This document shows, piece after piece, positions 1-8,080 of a DNA stretch of 33,356 nt. The first letter of the stretch is position 1, and each line of letters starts with the position of its first letter. The position numbers and the translations under genes were made by a program. The notes under the pieces were generated by a model that was not told the DNA's origin, did not search any database, and saw nothing but the letters and a program-made list of their open reading frames with translations. Source of the stretch: MED-G105 sp050331095 (GTDB taxonomy: Bacteria > Pseudomonadota > Alphaproteobacteria > Caulobacterales > Parvularculaceae); assembly GCA_050331095.1 (NCBI GenBank), contig JBHJHE010000056.1, forward strand, positions 1-33,356. Reading direction: 5' to 3'.

Positions 1-1
1 C

Positions 2-1342
2 GCGCAGGCGCGCCGCACGCCGCGCCTGAGCGCCGCCGCGGCCGGCGTCGGCGTCATCGTGCTCGCCGCCCTCGCCGGCGCGGTCGTCGCGAACTTCGCC
101 GCGCCGCGGCCCGCCGATGAGGCCGCGCCGGTCGCCAACGCGACGGCGGTTCAAGGGAACGCGCCGACGCGCGCGCCGCCCGTCGAAGACGAGCCGGCGA
201 TCATTGCGACGGTGACGCCGGTCGAGCCCCAGAATGAACGATCCGACCAAACGACGCCGGAGGCCTTTTCGGCGAACCCGACGACGGACGTTCCGGCGGC
301 CGCCGCTGGGCCGGCCGCCGCTGCGACGGGCGAAGTGGGGGCGGGCAGCGCGGGGGCGGTCGACGGAGCCGGTCGGCCGGGCGACGAGGATCCGATCGCA
401 CAGTTGGCTTGGGCCGCGACGCAGGGCGACGCGCCAACCGACGACGGCGGTCCTGTTACAGCTGGCGGGCCGTTCGGCGCGACAGCGCCGTCCTTGTCGC
501 CCACGCGCCTGGCCGTGCTAAGCGCGTCGCCGTCGGACCCGCAGGCGGCTGAAGCGCCGACCGGGGACGTCGACGCGGCGGCGGCCGCGGCCGACGGGCT
601 TATTCGAGACTGTCCGTCGTGTCCGCCGCTTACGCTGGCGCCGCCGGGCTCGTTCGCGTTCGGCTCCCCGCCGGGCGAGGCGGTCCGCGACGCCAATGAG
701 GGGCCGCAGAAGACGGTGACGTTCGCCGCGCCGTTCGCGATCGGCGTTCGCGAAGTCACGTTCGAGGAATGGGGCGCGTGCGTCGCCGACGGCGGTTGCG
801 GCGGCTACGCGCCGCCCGAGCCCGGTTGGGGACGCGGCGCGCGGCCCGTGATCAACGTCTCGCACGCGGACGCGCTCGATTACGTCCGCTGGCTCAGCGC
901 CAAAACGGGCGAGGCCTATCGGCTGCCGAGCGAGGCGGAGTGGGAGTACGCCGCACGCGCCGGCTCGGCGGGGCCGTTCGCCTTCGGCCGCGGGGTCTCG
1001 ACGGACCAGGCGAACTATAACGGCGCTTACCCTTACGCCGGCGAGAAGGGCGACTATCGCAAGCGCACGACGCCGGCGGGCAGCTTTCCGGCGAACGCCT
1101 TCGGCCTTCACGACGTCCACGGAAACGTCCGCGAATGGACGGCCGACTGTTGGACCGGCGACCATGGGAATGCGCCGGCCGACGGTCGGCCGTCGCCCGC
1201 CGGCGATTGCGGGCGTCGCGTCGCCAAGGGCGGGGCGTGGAACGTCGGCGCGTGGCGCCTGCGGTCCGCGTACCGACGGGCGCTGCCGGCGACGACGCGG
1301 GATTTCGCCACCGGCTTCCGCGTCGCGCGCGACGCCCCGTGA
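2..1342 (+). CDS. Membrane-anchored FGE-sulfatase (SUMF1) domain protein, 5' end missing
   Basis: The reading frame is open to the left edge, so the N-terminus lies outside the window; the GTG at 59 falls inside a hydrophobic segment and is unlikely to be the start. Visible order: a basic stretch, one membrane segment (about positions 35-105), a long low-complexity Ala/Pro/Asp-rich linker to about 600, then a C-terminal FGE-sulfatase/SUMF1 fold (about 625-1335). Family marks are the RLPSEAEWEYAARAG block, GLHDVHGNVREWTADC and GGAWN...GFRVAR near the end. The cysteine pair that binds copper in true formylglycine-generating enzymes is not seen in the GGAWN segment, so sulfatase activation is unlikely. 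Such domains with a membrane anchor are often fused to Ser/Thr kinases or act as binding modules; the missing N-terminus would decide. Fold call firm, function unknown. Confidence 0.8.
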   Translation, partial: AQARRTPRLSAAAAGVGVIVLAALAGAVVANFAAPRPADEAAPVANATAVQGNAPTRAPPVEDEPAIIATVTPVEPQNERSDQTTPEAFSANPTTDVPAAAAGPAAAATGEVGAGSAGAVDGAGRPGDEDPIAQLAWAATQGDAPTDDGGPVTAGGPFGATAPSLSPTRLAVLSASPSDPQAAEAPTGDVDAAAAAADGLIRDCPSCPPLTLAPPGSFAFGSPPGEAVRDANEGPQKTVTFAAPFAIGVREVTFEEWGACVADGGCGGYAPPEPGWGRGARPVINVSHADALDYVRWLSAKTGEAYRLPSEAEWEYAARAGSAGPFAFGRGVSTDQANYNGAYPYAGEKGDYRKRTTPAGSFPANAFGLHDVHGNVREWTADCWTGDHGNAPADGRPSPAGDCGRRVAKGGAWNVGAWRLRSAYRRALPATTRDFATGFRVARDAP

Positions 1343-1670
1343 AGCGCCCGCCCCCGTGACGCTCCCGGCGCCTGGCGCTTCCTGCGGTCGCGGACGCCGG
1401 GGCTCGGCGCGCGTTGACCGCGCGTTCACCAATTTAACCTTACACCGCCCGGCGCGGGCGATCGGGCTCGTCCGCCCGGTTCGCGCCGCGCGCCTTGCGG
1501 CTCGCTCGGGTTGCAGAGGGGGTGCGGCTAACTATATCCGCTCCGCGTCGGACGCATCGACCGCGAAACGGCGTCGGAACGAAAAGAATTCATAGGTTAG
1601 TCGCCGCACGCGGAGACGGGCCCCGGCTCGACGCCCGCGCGGCGAGGCCGGGTGACGGAGAGAAAGAAGA
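1343..1670. other. Non-coding gap upstream of dnaK
   Basis: This 328-base gap has no convincing gene on either strand. It holds a loose inverted repeat just after the upstream stop (arms AAGCGCC and GGCGCTT, no T-run, so a poor terminator), one TTAACC half-site near 1434, a probable dnaK promoter near 1511-1538, and the dnaK ribosome binding region (GGAGAGAAAGAAG directly before the ATG at 1671). No CIRCE element (the HrcA operator) was found. Confidence 0.6.
1511..1538 (+). promoter_or_regulatory. Candidate dnaK promoter
   Basis: TTGCAG (1511-1516) is followed after 16 bases by TATATC (1533-1538), within the longer string CTATAT. This is acceptable for a vegetative promoter and also resembles the heat-shock sigma-32 -10 pattern of alphaproteobacteria (C-Y-T-A-T-N-T). 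It lies about 130 bases upstream of dnaK, in the only AT-rich patch of the gap. Read by eye; no start-site data. Confidence 0.35.
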
Positions 1671-3599
1671 ATGGGCAAAGTAATCGGGATCGACCTCGGC
1701 ACGACGAACTCCTGCGTCGCGGTGATGGACGGCAAAGAGCCGAAGGTGATCGAAAACGCCGAAGGCGCGCGTACGACGCCGTCGGTCGTCGCCTTCGCCG
1801 AGGATGGCGAGCGCCTCATCGGCCAGCCGGCGAAACGCCAGGCCGTCACCAACCCCGAAAACACGTTCTTCGCGATCAAACGCCTTATCGGCCGCACCTT
1901 CGCCGACCCGACGGTCGAAAAAGACCGCAACATGGTGCCCTACGAAATCGTCAAGGCCGAGAACGGCGACGCGTGGGTGGAGAGCCGCGGCGAAAAGTTG
2001 GCCCCGTCGCAAATCTCGGCTTTCGTCCTTCAGAAGATGAAAGAGACCGCCGAAGCCTATCTCGGCGAGCAGGTGACGCAGGCCGTCATCACCGTCCCCG
2101 CCTATTTCAACGACGCCCAGCGCCAGGCGACCAAGGACGCCGGCAAGATCGCCGGCCTTGAAGTCCTGCGCATCATCAACGAGCCGACGGCTGCAGCCCT
2201 CGCCTACGGCCTCGAGAAGAAAGACGGCCGCAAGATCGCCGTCTACGACCTCGGCGGCGGCACGTTCGATATTTCCATTCTCGAAATCGGCGACGGCGTC
2301 TTCGAGGTCTTGGCGACGAACGGCGACACGTTCCTCGGCGGCGAAGACTTCGACTTGCGCATCGTCGATTTCCTTGCGGACGAATTCAAGAAAGAGAACG
2401 GCATCGATCTGCGCAAGGACAAGCTCGCGCTTCAGCGACTGAAGGAAGAGGCGGAGAAAGCCAAGAAAGAGCTGTCCTCGACGAGCCAATACGAGGTCAA
2501 CCTGCCGTTCATCACGGCCGACCAGACCGGTCCGAAGCACCTCAACACCAAGCTGACGCGCGCGAAGTTCGAGAGCCTTGTCGACGATCTCGTCAAGCGC
2601 ACGGTCGAGCCGTGCAAAGCGGCGTTGAAAGACGCCGGCCTCTCCGCCGGCGACATTGAAGACGTCATTCTCGTCGGCGGCATGACGCGCATGCCGAAAG
2701 TCCAGGAGACGGTAACGCAGTTTTTTGGCCGCGACCCGCATAAGGGCGTCAACCCCGACGAGGTCGTTGCTCTCGGCGCGGCGATTCAGGCGGGCGTTCT
2801 CCAGGGCGACGTCAAGGACGTGCTCCTGCTCGACGTGACGCCGCTGTCGCTCGGCATCGAGACGCTTGGCGGCGTCTTCACGCGCCTTATTGAGCGCAAC
2901 ACGACGATCCCGACGAAAAAGAGCCAGGTCTTCTCGACCGCCGAGGACAATCAGTCGGCGGTGACCATCCGGGTCTTCCAGGGCGAGCGCGAAATGGCGG
3001 CGGACAACAAGCTGCTCGGTCAGTTCGACCTTGTCGGCATTCCGCCGGCGCCGCGCGGCGTGCCGCAAATCGAGGTGACGTTCGACATCGACGCCAACGG
3101 CATCGTCCACGTCTCGGCAAAAGATAAAGCGACGAACAAAGTCCAGTCGATCCGCATCCAGGCGTCGGGAGGACTGTCCGACGGCGACATCGAGAAAATG
3201 GTCAAGGACGCGGAGGCCAACGCCGAAGCCGACAAGGAGCGCCGCTCGCTCGTCGAAGCGCGGAACAACGCCGAAGCCTCGGTGCATCAGACCGAAAAAG
3301 CGTTGTCGGAGCACGGCGACAAGATCTCCGCTGACGAGCGTCGCGACATTGAGGACGCGATCGCGTCGCTGCGCGACGTCCTCGGCAAAGAGGACGCCAA
3401 GGCGGACGACGTCGTCGCGGGCACGCAGGCGCTCGTCCAGGCGTCGATGAAGCTCGGCGAGGCGATGTACAAAGCGAACGCCGCCTCGGGCGACGAAGCC
3501 GCGGCCGCTGACGCCGCCGCCGACGCCGAGGCGGCCGGCAAGGCCGACGACGTCGTCGACGCCGACTTCGAAGAAGTCGACGGCGAGAAGAAAGACTAA
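1671..3599 (+). CDS. dnaK: Chaperone protein DnaK (Hsp70)
   Basis: ATP-driven Hsp70 chaperone of the cytoplasm, working with DnaJ and GrpE on unfolded and aggregated proteins. At 642 residues it has the normal length. The N-terminal ATPase shows GIDLGTTNSCVAV (about 5-17), INEPTAAALAYG and YDLGGGTFDISILEIG (phosphate loops), and the interdomain linker VLLLDVTPLSLGIETLGG. A substrate-binding beta domain and helical lid follow, ending in an Ala/Asp-rich tail with DADFEEVDGEKKD. The ATG at 1671 follows a purine-rich GGAGAGAAAGAAG. A strong terminator follows, and dnaJ lies 154 bases downstream on the same strand, the standard alphaproteobacterial order. Heat-shock control is likely from family knowledge. 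Confidence 0.99.
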   Translation: MGKVIGIDLGTTNSCVAVMDGKEPKVIENAEGARTTPSVVAFAEDGERLIGQPAKRQAVTNPENTFFAIKRLIGRTFADPTVEKDRNMVPYEIVKAENGDAWVESRGEKLAPSQISAFVLQKMKETAEAYLGEQVTQAVITVPAYFNDAQRQATKDAGKIAGLEVLRIINEPTAAALAYGLEKKDGRKIAVYDLGGGTFDISILEIGDGVFEVLATNGDTFLGGEDFDLRIVDFLADEFKKENGIDLRKDKLALQRLKEEAEKAKKELSSTSQYEVNLPFITADQTGPKHLNTKLTRAKFESLVDDLVKRTVEPCKAALKDAGLSAGDIEDVILVGGMTRMPKVQETVTQFFGRDPHKGVNPDEVVALGAAIQAGVLQGDVKDVLLLDVTPLSLGIETLGGVFTRLIERNTTIPTKKSQVFSTAEDNQSAVTIRVFQGEREMAADNKLLGQFDLVGIPPAPRGVPQIEVTFDIDANGIVHVSAKDKATNKVQSIRIQASGGLSDGDIEKMVKDAEANAEADKERRSLVEARNNAEASVHQTEKALSEHGDKISADERRDIEDAIASLRDVLGKEDAKADDVVAGTQALVQASMKLGEAMYKANAASGDEAAAADAAADAEAAGKADDVVDADFEEVDGEKKD

Positions 3600-3611
3600 G
3601 CGCACGCCCTT

Positions 3612-3645
3612 GGCCCCCGCGCACGCGTGCGGGGGGCCTTCATTT
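3612..3645 (+). terminator. Rho-independent terminator after dnaK
   Basis: A GC-rich hairpin (arms GGCCCCCGC and GCGGGGGGCC, one bulged G) begins 13 bases after the dnaK stop and is followed by TTCATTT. It probably stops or attenuates transcription, giving more dnaK than dnaJ message, a common arrangement for this pair. Confidence 0.7.
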
Positions 3646-3681
3646 CGGCGGGCCTTGATCTTACGTCCGATAACACAAAAA

Positions 3682-3738
3682 TCGTGCAGTGACGGAAGCG
3701 CTCGCGCCGCCTAAGCGGTGCGCGAGCGCCTTGCACGA
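3682..3738 (+). promoter_or_regulatory. Long nested hairpin in the dnaJ leader
   Basis: Two nested perfect inverted repeats lie just before dnaJ: an outer arm TCGTGCA (3682-3688) pairs with TGCACGA (3732-3738), and an inner arm GCGCTCGCGC (3698-3707) pairs with GCGCGAGCGC (3720-3729). There is no T-run, so it is not a classic terminator. It ends 15 bases before the dnaJ ATG and abuts the weak Shine-Dalgarno AGGTCGG. Likely an mRNA-level control element or stability structure for dnaJ; the role is inferred. Confidence 0.5.
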
Positions 3739-3753
3739 ACGTTAGGTCGGCGA

Positions 3754-4899
3754 ATGTCGCGGGACTATTACTCAACGCTCGGGGTCGGCCGCGATGCGGA
3801 CGACGCGGCCGTCAAAGCCGCGTTCCGCAAAATGGCGATGCAGCATCATCCGGACCGCAACCAGGACGATCCGTCGGCCGAGCAAAAGTTCAAAGAGCTC
3901 AACGAAGCCTACGAGGTACTGTCCGACCCGCAAAAACGGGCGGCCTACGACCGGTTCGGCCATGACGCCTTTCAAAACGGCGGCTTTCAGAACGGCGCCG
4001 GCGGCGGCTTCGGCGGAGGCTTCAGCGGCGCCGGCGGCTTCTCCGACATTTTCGAAGATCTCTTCAGCGACTTTATGGGCGGGCGCAGCGACCGCGGACG
4101 CGGGCCGGGCCGCGGCGCGGACCTGAAATATGGGCTCGACATCTCGCTCAGCGACGCCTTCGCCGGCAAGAAAGCGACGATCACGGTGCCGGGCTCCGTC
4201 GCTTGCGAGACCTGCGACGGCTCCGGCGCCAAACCAGGCGCGGGGCCGACGACCTGTCAGACCTGCCGCGGCGCCGGCCGCGTGCGCTTCACCCAAGGCT
4301 TCTTCACGATGGAGCGCCATTGCCCCGACTGCGGCGGCGAAGGGCGGGTTATCAGCGATCCGTGCGCCGATTGCGGCGGCCAGGGCCGGGTGCGCAAGGA
4401 GCGCACGCTGTCGGTCGACATTCCTGCGGGCATAGAGAGCGGCACGCGCATCCGCCTCGCCGGCGAGGGCGAGGCGGGCCCGCGCGGCGGACCGGAAGGC
4501 GATCTTTATATTTTCGTTCAGATTACGGACAATGAGATTTTCGAACGCGATGGCGCCGATCTTTATTGCGCCGTGCCCGTGCCGATGACCACGGCCGCGC
4601 TCGGCGGCGACGTTGAAGCGCCGCCCATCGACGGCGGGCGCGTCAAGATCTCGGTCCCCGAGGGCACGCAGACGTCGAAGCGTTTCCGGGTGCGCGGCAA
4701 GGGCATGACGCGGCTCAACCAAAAGGGCCGCGGCGACATGTTCTTCGAGATCGGCGTCGAAACCCCCGTCGGCCTCACGGCGCGCCAAAAAGAGCTCCTG
4801 CGCGAGTTCTGCGCCGAGGGCGGCGAGGACGCCTGTCCTCAGTCCCGCGGGTTCTTCAAGAAAGCTCGCGCCTTCTGGGATAATGTGACCGACGTTTGA
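3754..4899 (+). CDS. dnaJ: Chaperone protein DnaJ (type I Hsp40)
   Basis: Co-chaperone that loads substrates on DnaK and stimulates its ATPase. All type I parts are present in 381 residues: J-domain with HPD at residues 32-34, a Gly/Phe-rich stretch, four zinc-binding CxxCxGxG repeats (CETCDGSG, CQTCRGAG, CPDCGGEG, CADCGGQG), and the C-terminal substrate-binding domains. I chose the ATG at 3754 because MSRDYYSTLGV is the usual DnaJ N-terminus; an upstream GTG at 3718 would run through the leader hairpin and add 12 unrelated residues. The Shine-Dalgarno is weak (AGGTCGG). It follows dnaK on the same strand and precedes a lipoprotein gene by 56 bases. Confidence 0.98.
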   Translation: MSRDYYSTLGVGRDADDAAVKAAFRKMAMQHHPDRNQDDPSAEQKFKELNEAYEVLSDPQKRAAYDRFGHDAFQNGGFQNGAGGGFGGGFSGAGGFSDIFEDLFSDFMGGRSDRGRGPGRGADLKYGLDISLSDAFAGKKATITVPGSVACETCDGSGAKPGAGPTTCQTCRGAGRVRFTQGFFTMERHCPDCGGEGRVISDPCADCGGQGRVRKERTLSVDIPAGIESGTRIRLAGEGEAGPRGGPEGDLYIFVQITDNEIFERDGADLYCAVPVPMTTAALGGDVEAPPIDGGRVKISVPEGTQTSKRFRVRGKGMTRLNQKGRGDMFFEIGVETPVGLTARQKELLREFCAEGGEDACPQSRGFFKKARAFWDNVTDV

Positions 4900-4955
4900 C
4901 CCCGGCCGGCGATCGGCGGATGCTCCTGCGTTTTCGACGAACGGAGCGCCCGGAC

Positions 4956-6269
4956 ATGCGGATCGTATTTATCGTCGTCAGCGCGGTGCTGGCGCTTGGC
5001 GCATGCGGCGAACGGGCTGCGCCCGCCGAAGCGCCGTCTACGGAAGGCGTCGCGCGCGAACCCGTTCCGGTCGACGCCGTCGCCGACGCGTTCGTCCGTC
5101 TCGGGCTCGGGCTCGGTCTGCACGACGAGAACTATGTCGACGCCTATCAGGGCGATCCGGCGCTGCGCGCCGACGTCGAGGCGTCGGCCCCGACGCTCGA
5201 CGCGCTGAGGGCGGAGGCGGAACGCCTTCTTGCGGCGCTCGACGCGCAGCCGCATGAGAGGCCGGACGCGCGCGCCGCGATGCTGCGTAAACAGATCGTC
5301 GCGGCGCATGCGCGTATCCGAATGGCGCAGGGCGAGACGTTGTCGTTCGACGAGGAGACGCGGCTTCTCTATGACGCCGTCGCGCCTTCCTACGACCTCG
5401 CTGAGTTCGACGCCGCGCTTGAAGCGATCGAGGCGCTGTTGCCGGGCGAGGGCGCGCTTAGCGGCCGCGTCAGCGCGTTTCGCGAGAGCCTCGCCATTCC
5501 CGGCGACCGCCTGTCGGCGGTTTTCGACGCTGCGATCGCCGAATGCCGCAAACGCACGCTCGCCCGATACGATCTGCCCCAGGACGAGACGTTCCGTGTC
5601 GGATACGTCACTGACAAGCCTTGGGGCGGCTACAACTGGTATCAGGGCGGCTATGAAAGCCTTATCGAGGTGAACACTGATCTTCCGGTGATAATCGACC
5701 GCGCGGTCGATCTCGGCTGCCACGAGGGCTATCCCGGCCACCATACGTGGAACGTCCTTGCCGAGAAGAACTTTCTGAACGCCAACGGGTGGTCGGAGTA
5801 CGCGATCTTTCCGCTGTTCAGTCCCCAGGCGTTGATCCTCGAGGGATCGGCGAACTACGGGATCGAGCTCGCTTTTTCCGACGAGGAAAAGACGGCGTTC
5901 GAGCGCGACGTTCTGTTTCCGCTGGCCGGGCTCGATCCGGCGGCCGCGGACGACCTCGCGGCGCTCAACAAAGCGCGCCGCCGCCTGTCGCATGCGCGGA
6001 ACCACGTGGCCCGCGAATATCTCGACGGCCGCATGGACGCCGATACCGCGGTGGCGACGTTGATGAAGTACAGCCTGGTCTCGCGCGAACGCGCCGAGAA
6101 GAGCCTCAGCTTCATCGAGACCTATCGCGGCTACGTCATCAACTACAATCTCGGTCGCGACCTCGTCGAGGCCTACGTTGAACGCGCGGTTGCTGCGGGC
6201 GACGATCCGTGGGCGGCGTTCGAAGCGGTGTTGACGAGGCCGGTCGCGGCGAGCGATCTGGCGGGGTGA
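4956..6269 (+). CDS. Lipoprotein with HExxPGHH motif, DUF885-like putative metallopeptidase
   Basis: This 437-residue protein starts with a lipoprotein signal (MRIVFIVVSAVLALGAC, lipobox LGAC, Cys at about 17) followed by an Ala/Pro/Glu linker, so it should be tethered to the envelope. The key motif is CHEGYPGHH (His256, Glu257, His262, His263), the zinc-site pattern of the DUF885 family also present in the DUF885 lipoprotein at 9696-11606. ILEGSANYG and other conserved blocks follow. The ATG at 4956 was chosen over an upstream TTG because of the clean signal peptide and a GGAG 9 bases ahead. It could be co-transcribed with dnaJ, since no terminator was seen between them. Substrate unknown; it is shorter than typical DUF885 proteins (near 600 residues). 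Confidence 0.8.
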   Translation: MRIVFIVVSAVLALGACGERAAPAEAPSTEGVAREPVPVDAVADAFVRLGLGLGLHDENYVDAYQGDPALRADVEASAPTLDALRAEAERLLAALDAQPHERPDARAAMLRKQIVAAHARIRMAQGETLSFDEETRLLYDAVAPSYDLAEFDAALEAIEALLPGEGALSGRVSAFRESLAIPGDRLSAVFDAAIAECRKRTLARYDLPQDETFRVGYVTDKPWGGYNWYQGGYESLIEVNTDLPVIIDRAVDLGCHEGYPGHHTWNVLAEKNFLNANGWSEYAIFPLFSPQALILEGSANYGIELAFSDEEKTAFERDVLFPLAGLDPAAADDLAALNKARRRLSHARNHVAREYLDGRMDADTAVATLMKYSLVSRERAEKSLSFIETYRGYVINYNLGRDLVEAYVERAVAAGDDPWAAFEAVLTRPVAASDLAG

Positions 6270-6280
6270 TCGGCGTTCGG

Positions 6281-7843
6281 TCAGACGTCGAACGATAACT
6301 GTCGCTTCGTCGTCTTCCCGGCTTTGGCGCCGCGCCGCGCGCTGCGGGCGCCGGTCATCGGCATGCCGCTCTTTCGGCTGCCGTGTTTCTCCTGGATCGC
6401 GTCGGCGCCCTTCCGGTACGCCGACCCGCGCCGCACGGCGTAGACGCGCTCCTTCGCCTCTCGCGCCGCGGCGATCGGTTCGACGATCGGGACCGGATAG
6501 GCTTTTCCGAGGAGGGACGACGCGTCGCCCCATTTCCATGGCGTTTGCAGCAGCTTGTCCGGAACCGCGGCGAGTTCCGGAACCCAGGCGCGCGTGAACG
6601 CGCCCGTCGGGTCCTGGTCGGCGCCCTGTTTCACGGGGTTATAGATCCGCACCGTGTTGATCCCCGTCGTGCCCGACTGCATCTGCGTTTGCGGCCAGTG
6701 GATGCCCGGTTCGTAGTCGGTGAAGAGACGCGCCAGAACCTCGCCGCTCGCCCGCCAGGGCAGCCAGAGATGATAGCTTGCAACCGCCATCAGCATCGCC
6801 CGCATGCGGAAGTTCATCCAGCCCGTCGCTGCGAGACAACGCATGCAGGCGTCGACGAAAGGAAGGCCCGTCTCGCCCGTCGCCCATGCGTTGAGCCGCT
6901 CGCGGTCGGGCGTCGCCGGCCGCATGCCGTCATAGGCCGGATGCAGATTTTCGAATTCGAGGCGCGGTTCGTCCTCGAGCTTCTGCATGAAGTGGTGGCG
7001 CCAGTGGAGCCGCCCGCTGAACGAGACCATCGAACCGCGCCAGGCGCCGACGTTCGCTCCGCCCGCGGCCCGGCGCTTCAACTCGCGCTGGCGCGTCCAC
7101 GTCGCTTGCGCCGTCTCGCGCATGGAGACCGCGCCGAAGGCGAGATAAGGACTAAGCCGCGAGCAGTGGCGCGCGCCGGGCTCCGGCGCCGACATCGCCC
7201 GCCGATAGGGCTCGCCGCGTTCGTCGAGAAACGTCCGCAGACAGTAGAGCCCTGCGTCCCGTCCGCCGGGCTGGCGATCGGGGCACGGATCGTCGGAGAG
7301 CCCGAGCGCGCGGGCGTCGGGAACGCCTTTCGACGAGACGCCGCGAACGGGCGTCAGTGCGGGTTCGGCGACGAGGTCCCGGCCCATGAAGGCGTCCCAC
7401 TCCCGCGCCCAGCCATCCCGCGTCTTCAGGCGGCGGACGACGCCGCCCTGGGGCGTCTGCGTCCACGGAAGCCCGGCGCGCCGGGCCCATGCCGCGACGC
7501 GCTTGTCGCGATCGTAGGTCCAGCCGTTGCCGGTCTCCTCGTGCGACCACAAACCGGCGGCGCCATGCGCTCGGGTCAAATCGTCGAGGACGTCGACCGC
7601 GTCGCCGACGCGCACGACGAGCGGCGCGCCGAGCCGCGTCAGATCGCGGTCGAGCTCGCCAAGCGTCTCAGCGATGAACGCCCACTGACGACCGGACGCG
7701 TCGGGCTGGCGCCAGAGTTCGGGCTCGGCGACGTAAAGCGGGATCACCGGCCCGGCGGCCGCGGCGCGGGCGAGCGGTTCATGGTCGACGGCCCGGAGGT
7801 CGCGTTTGAACCAGACGATTTGCGTTGGCGCGGTTTTCGGCAT
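6281..7843 (-). CDS. Photolyase/cryptochrome-family FAD protein
   Basis: A 520-residue member of the deoxyribodipyrimidine photolyase/cryptochrome superfamily. The N-terminal Rossmann-like antenna domain opens with IVWFKRDLRAVDHEPLA. The C-terminal FAD domain shows CSRLSPYLAFG, SGRLHWRHHFMQKL, LPFVDACMRCLAATGWMNFRMRA and RIYNPVKQGADQDPTGAFTRAWVPEL, ending in a basic tail. The likely role is light-driven repair of UV-damaged DNA using FADH-; a sensory role cannot be excluded. The segment that reads GWQW in E. coli PhrB is HWPQTQMQSGTTGIN here, so this belongs to a subfamily distinct from classic class I CPD photolyases and no gene symbol is given. It converges with the lipoprotein gene (11 bases between stops). 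Confidence 0.9.
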   Translation of the reverse strand: MPKTAPTQIVWFKRDLRAVDHEPLARAAAAGPVIPLYVAEPELWRQPDASGRQWAFIAETLGELDRDLTRLGAPLVVRVGDAVDVLDDLTRAHGAAGLWSHEETGNGWTYDRDKRVAAWARRAGLPWTQTPQGGVVRRLKTRDGWAREWDAFMGRDLVAEPALTPVRGVSSKGVPDARALGLSDDPCPDRQPGGRDAGLYCLRTFLDERGEPYRRAMSAPEPGARHCSRLSPYLAFGAVSMRETAQATWTRQRELKRRAAGGANVGAWRGSMVSFSGRLHWRHHFMQKLEDEPRLEFENLHPAYDGMRPATPDRERLNAWATGETGLPFVDACMRCLAATGWMNFRMRAMLMAVASYHLWLPWRASGEVLARLFTDYEPGIHWPQTQMQSGTTGINTVRIYNPVKQGADQDPTGAFTRAWVPELAAVPDKLLQTPWKWGDASSLLGKAYPVPIVEPIAAAREAKERVYAVRRGSAYRKGADAIQEKHGSRKSGMPMTGARSARRGAKAGKTTKRQLSFDV

Positions 7844-7864
7844 CGCGGGTTAGTCTCCGTCACC

Positions 7865-8056
7865 ATGGCGGATCTTGACTGTTTTTCGTTTCGCGAGCTT
7901 CTGGGTCAACGCGCCCTGGCGACCCGGGCGATCCGTCGCGGGCGCAATGTCGAGGCGTCGGAGCGCCTCATCGCCCGCATCGACGTCGCGCTCGAACGCC
8001 GGCGCTTACGGATCTGGGCCAAGCGGTCCGCGGACGCGCCGCGCCTTGACGAGTGA
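7865..8056 (+). CDS. Small hypothetical protein, 63 aa
   Basis: An ATG-started frame divergent from the photolyase gene, only 21 bases away. The product is basic and helix-prone, with an Arg/Ala/Glu-rich middle (IRRGRNVEASERLIARIDVALERRRLRIW). Third-position GC is high after the first 15 codons, as in real genes here. No clear Shine-Dalgarno precedes it, and the frame continues antisense through the photolyase gene, so it could be a shadow. Not recognised. Confidence 0.4.
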   Translation: MADLDCFSFRELLGQRALATRAIRRGRNVEASERLIARIDVALERRRLRIWAKRSADAPRLDE

Positions 8057-8080
8057 ACGGCGCCCGTGTCGCTCGACGCG

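Noticed and set aside
1343..1670. CIRCE (HrcA) heat-shock operator before dnaK
   Set aside because: No TTAGCACTC-type inverted repeat is present.
1590..3605. Long minus-strand frame (671 codons) antisense to dnaK
   Set aside because: Mirror frame caused by GC-rich codons; the plus strand encodes an unambiguous DnaK, and the antisense product has no domain.
4839..8056. Long frames opposite the HExxPGHH lipoprotein and the photolyase
   Set aside because: Shadow composition (Arg/Gly/Ala-rich, no motifs). Only the last 63 codons (7865-8056) lie outside the antisense zone and are listed separately.
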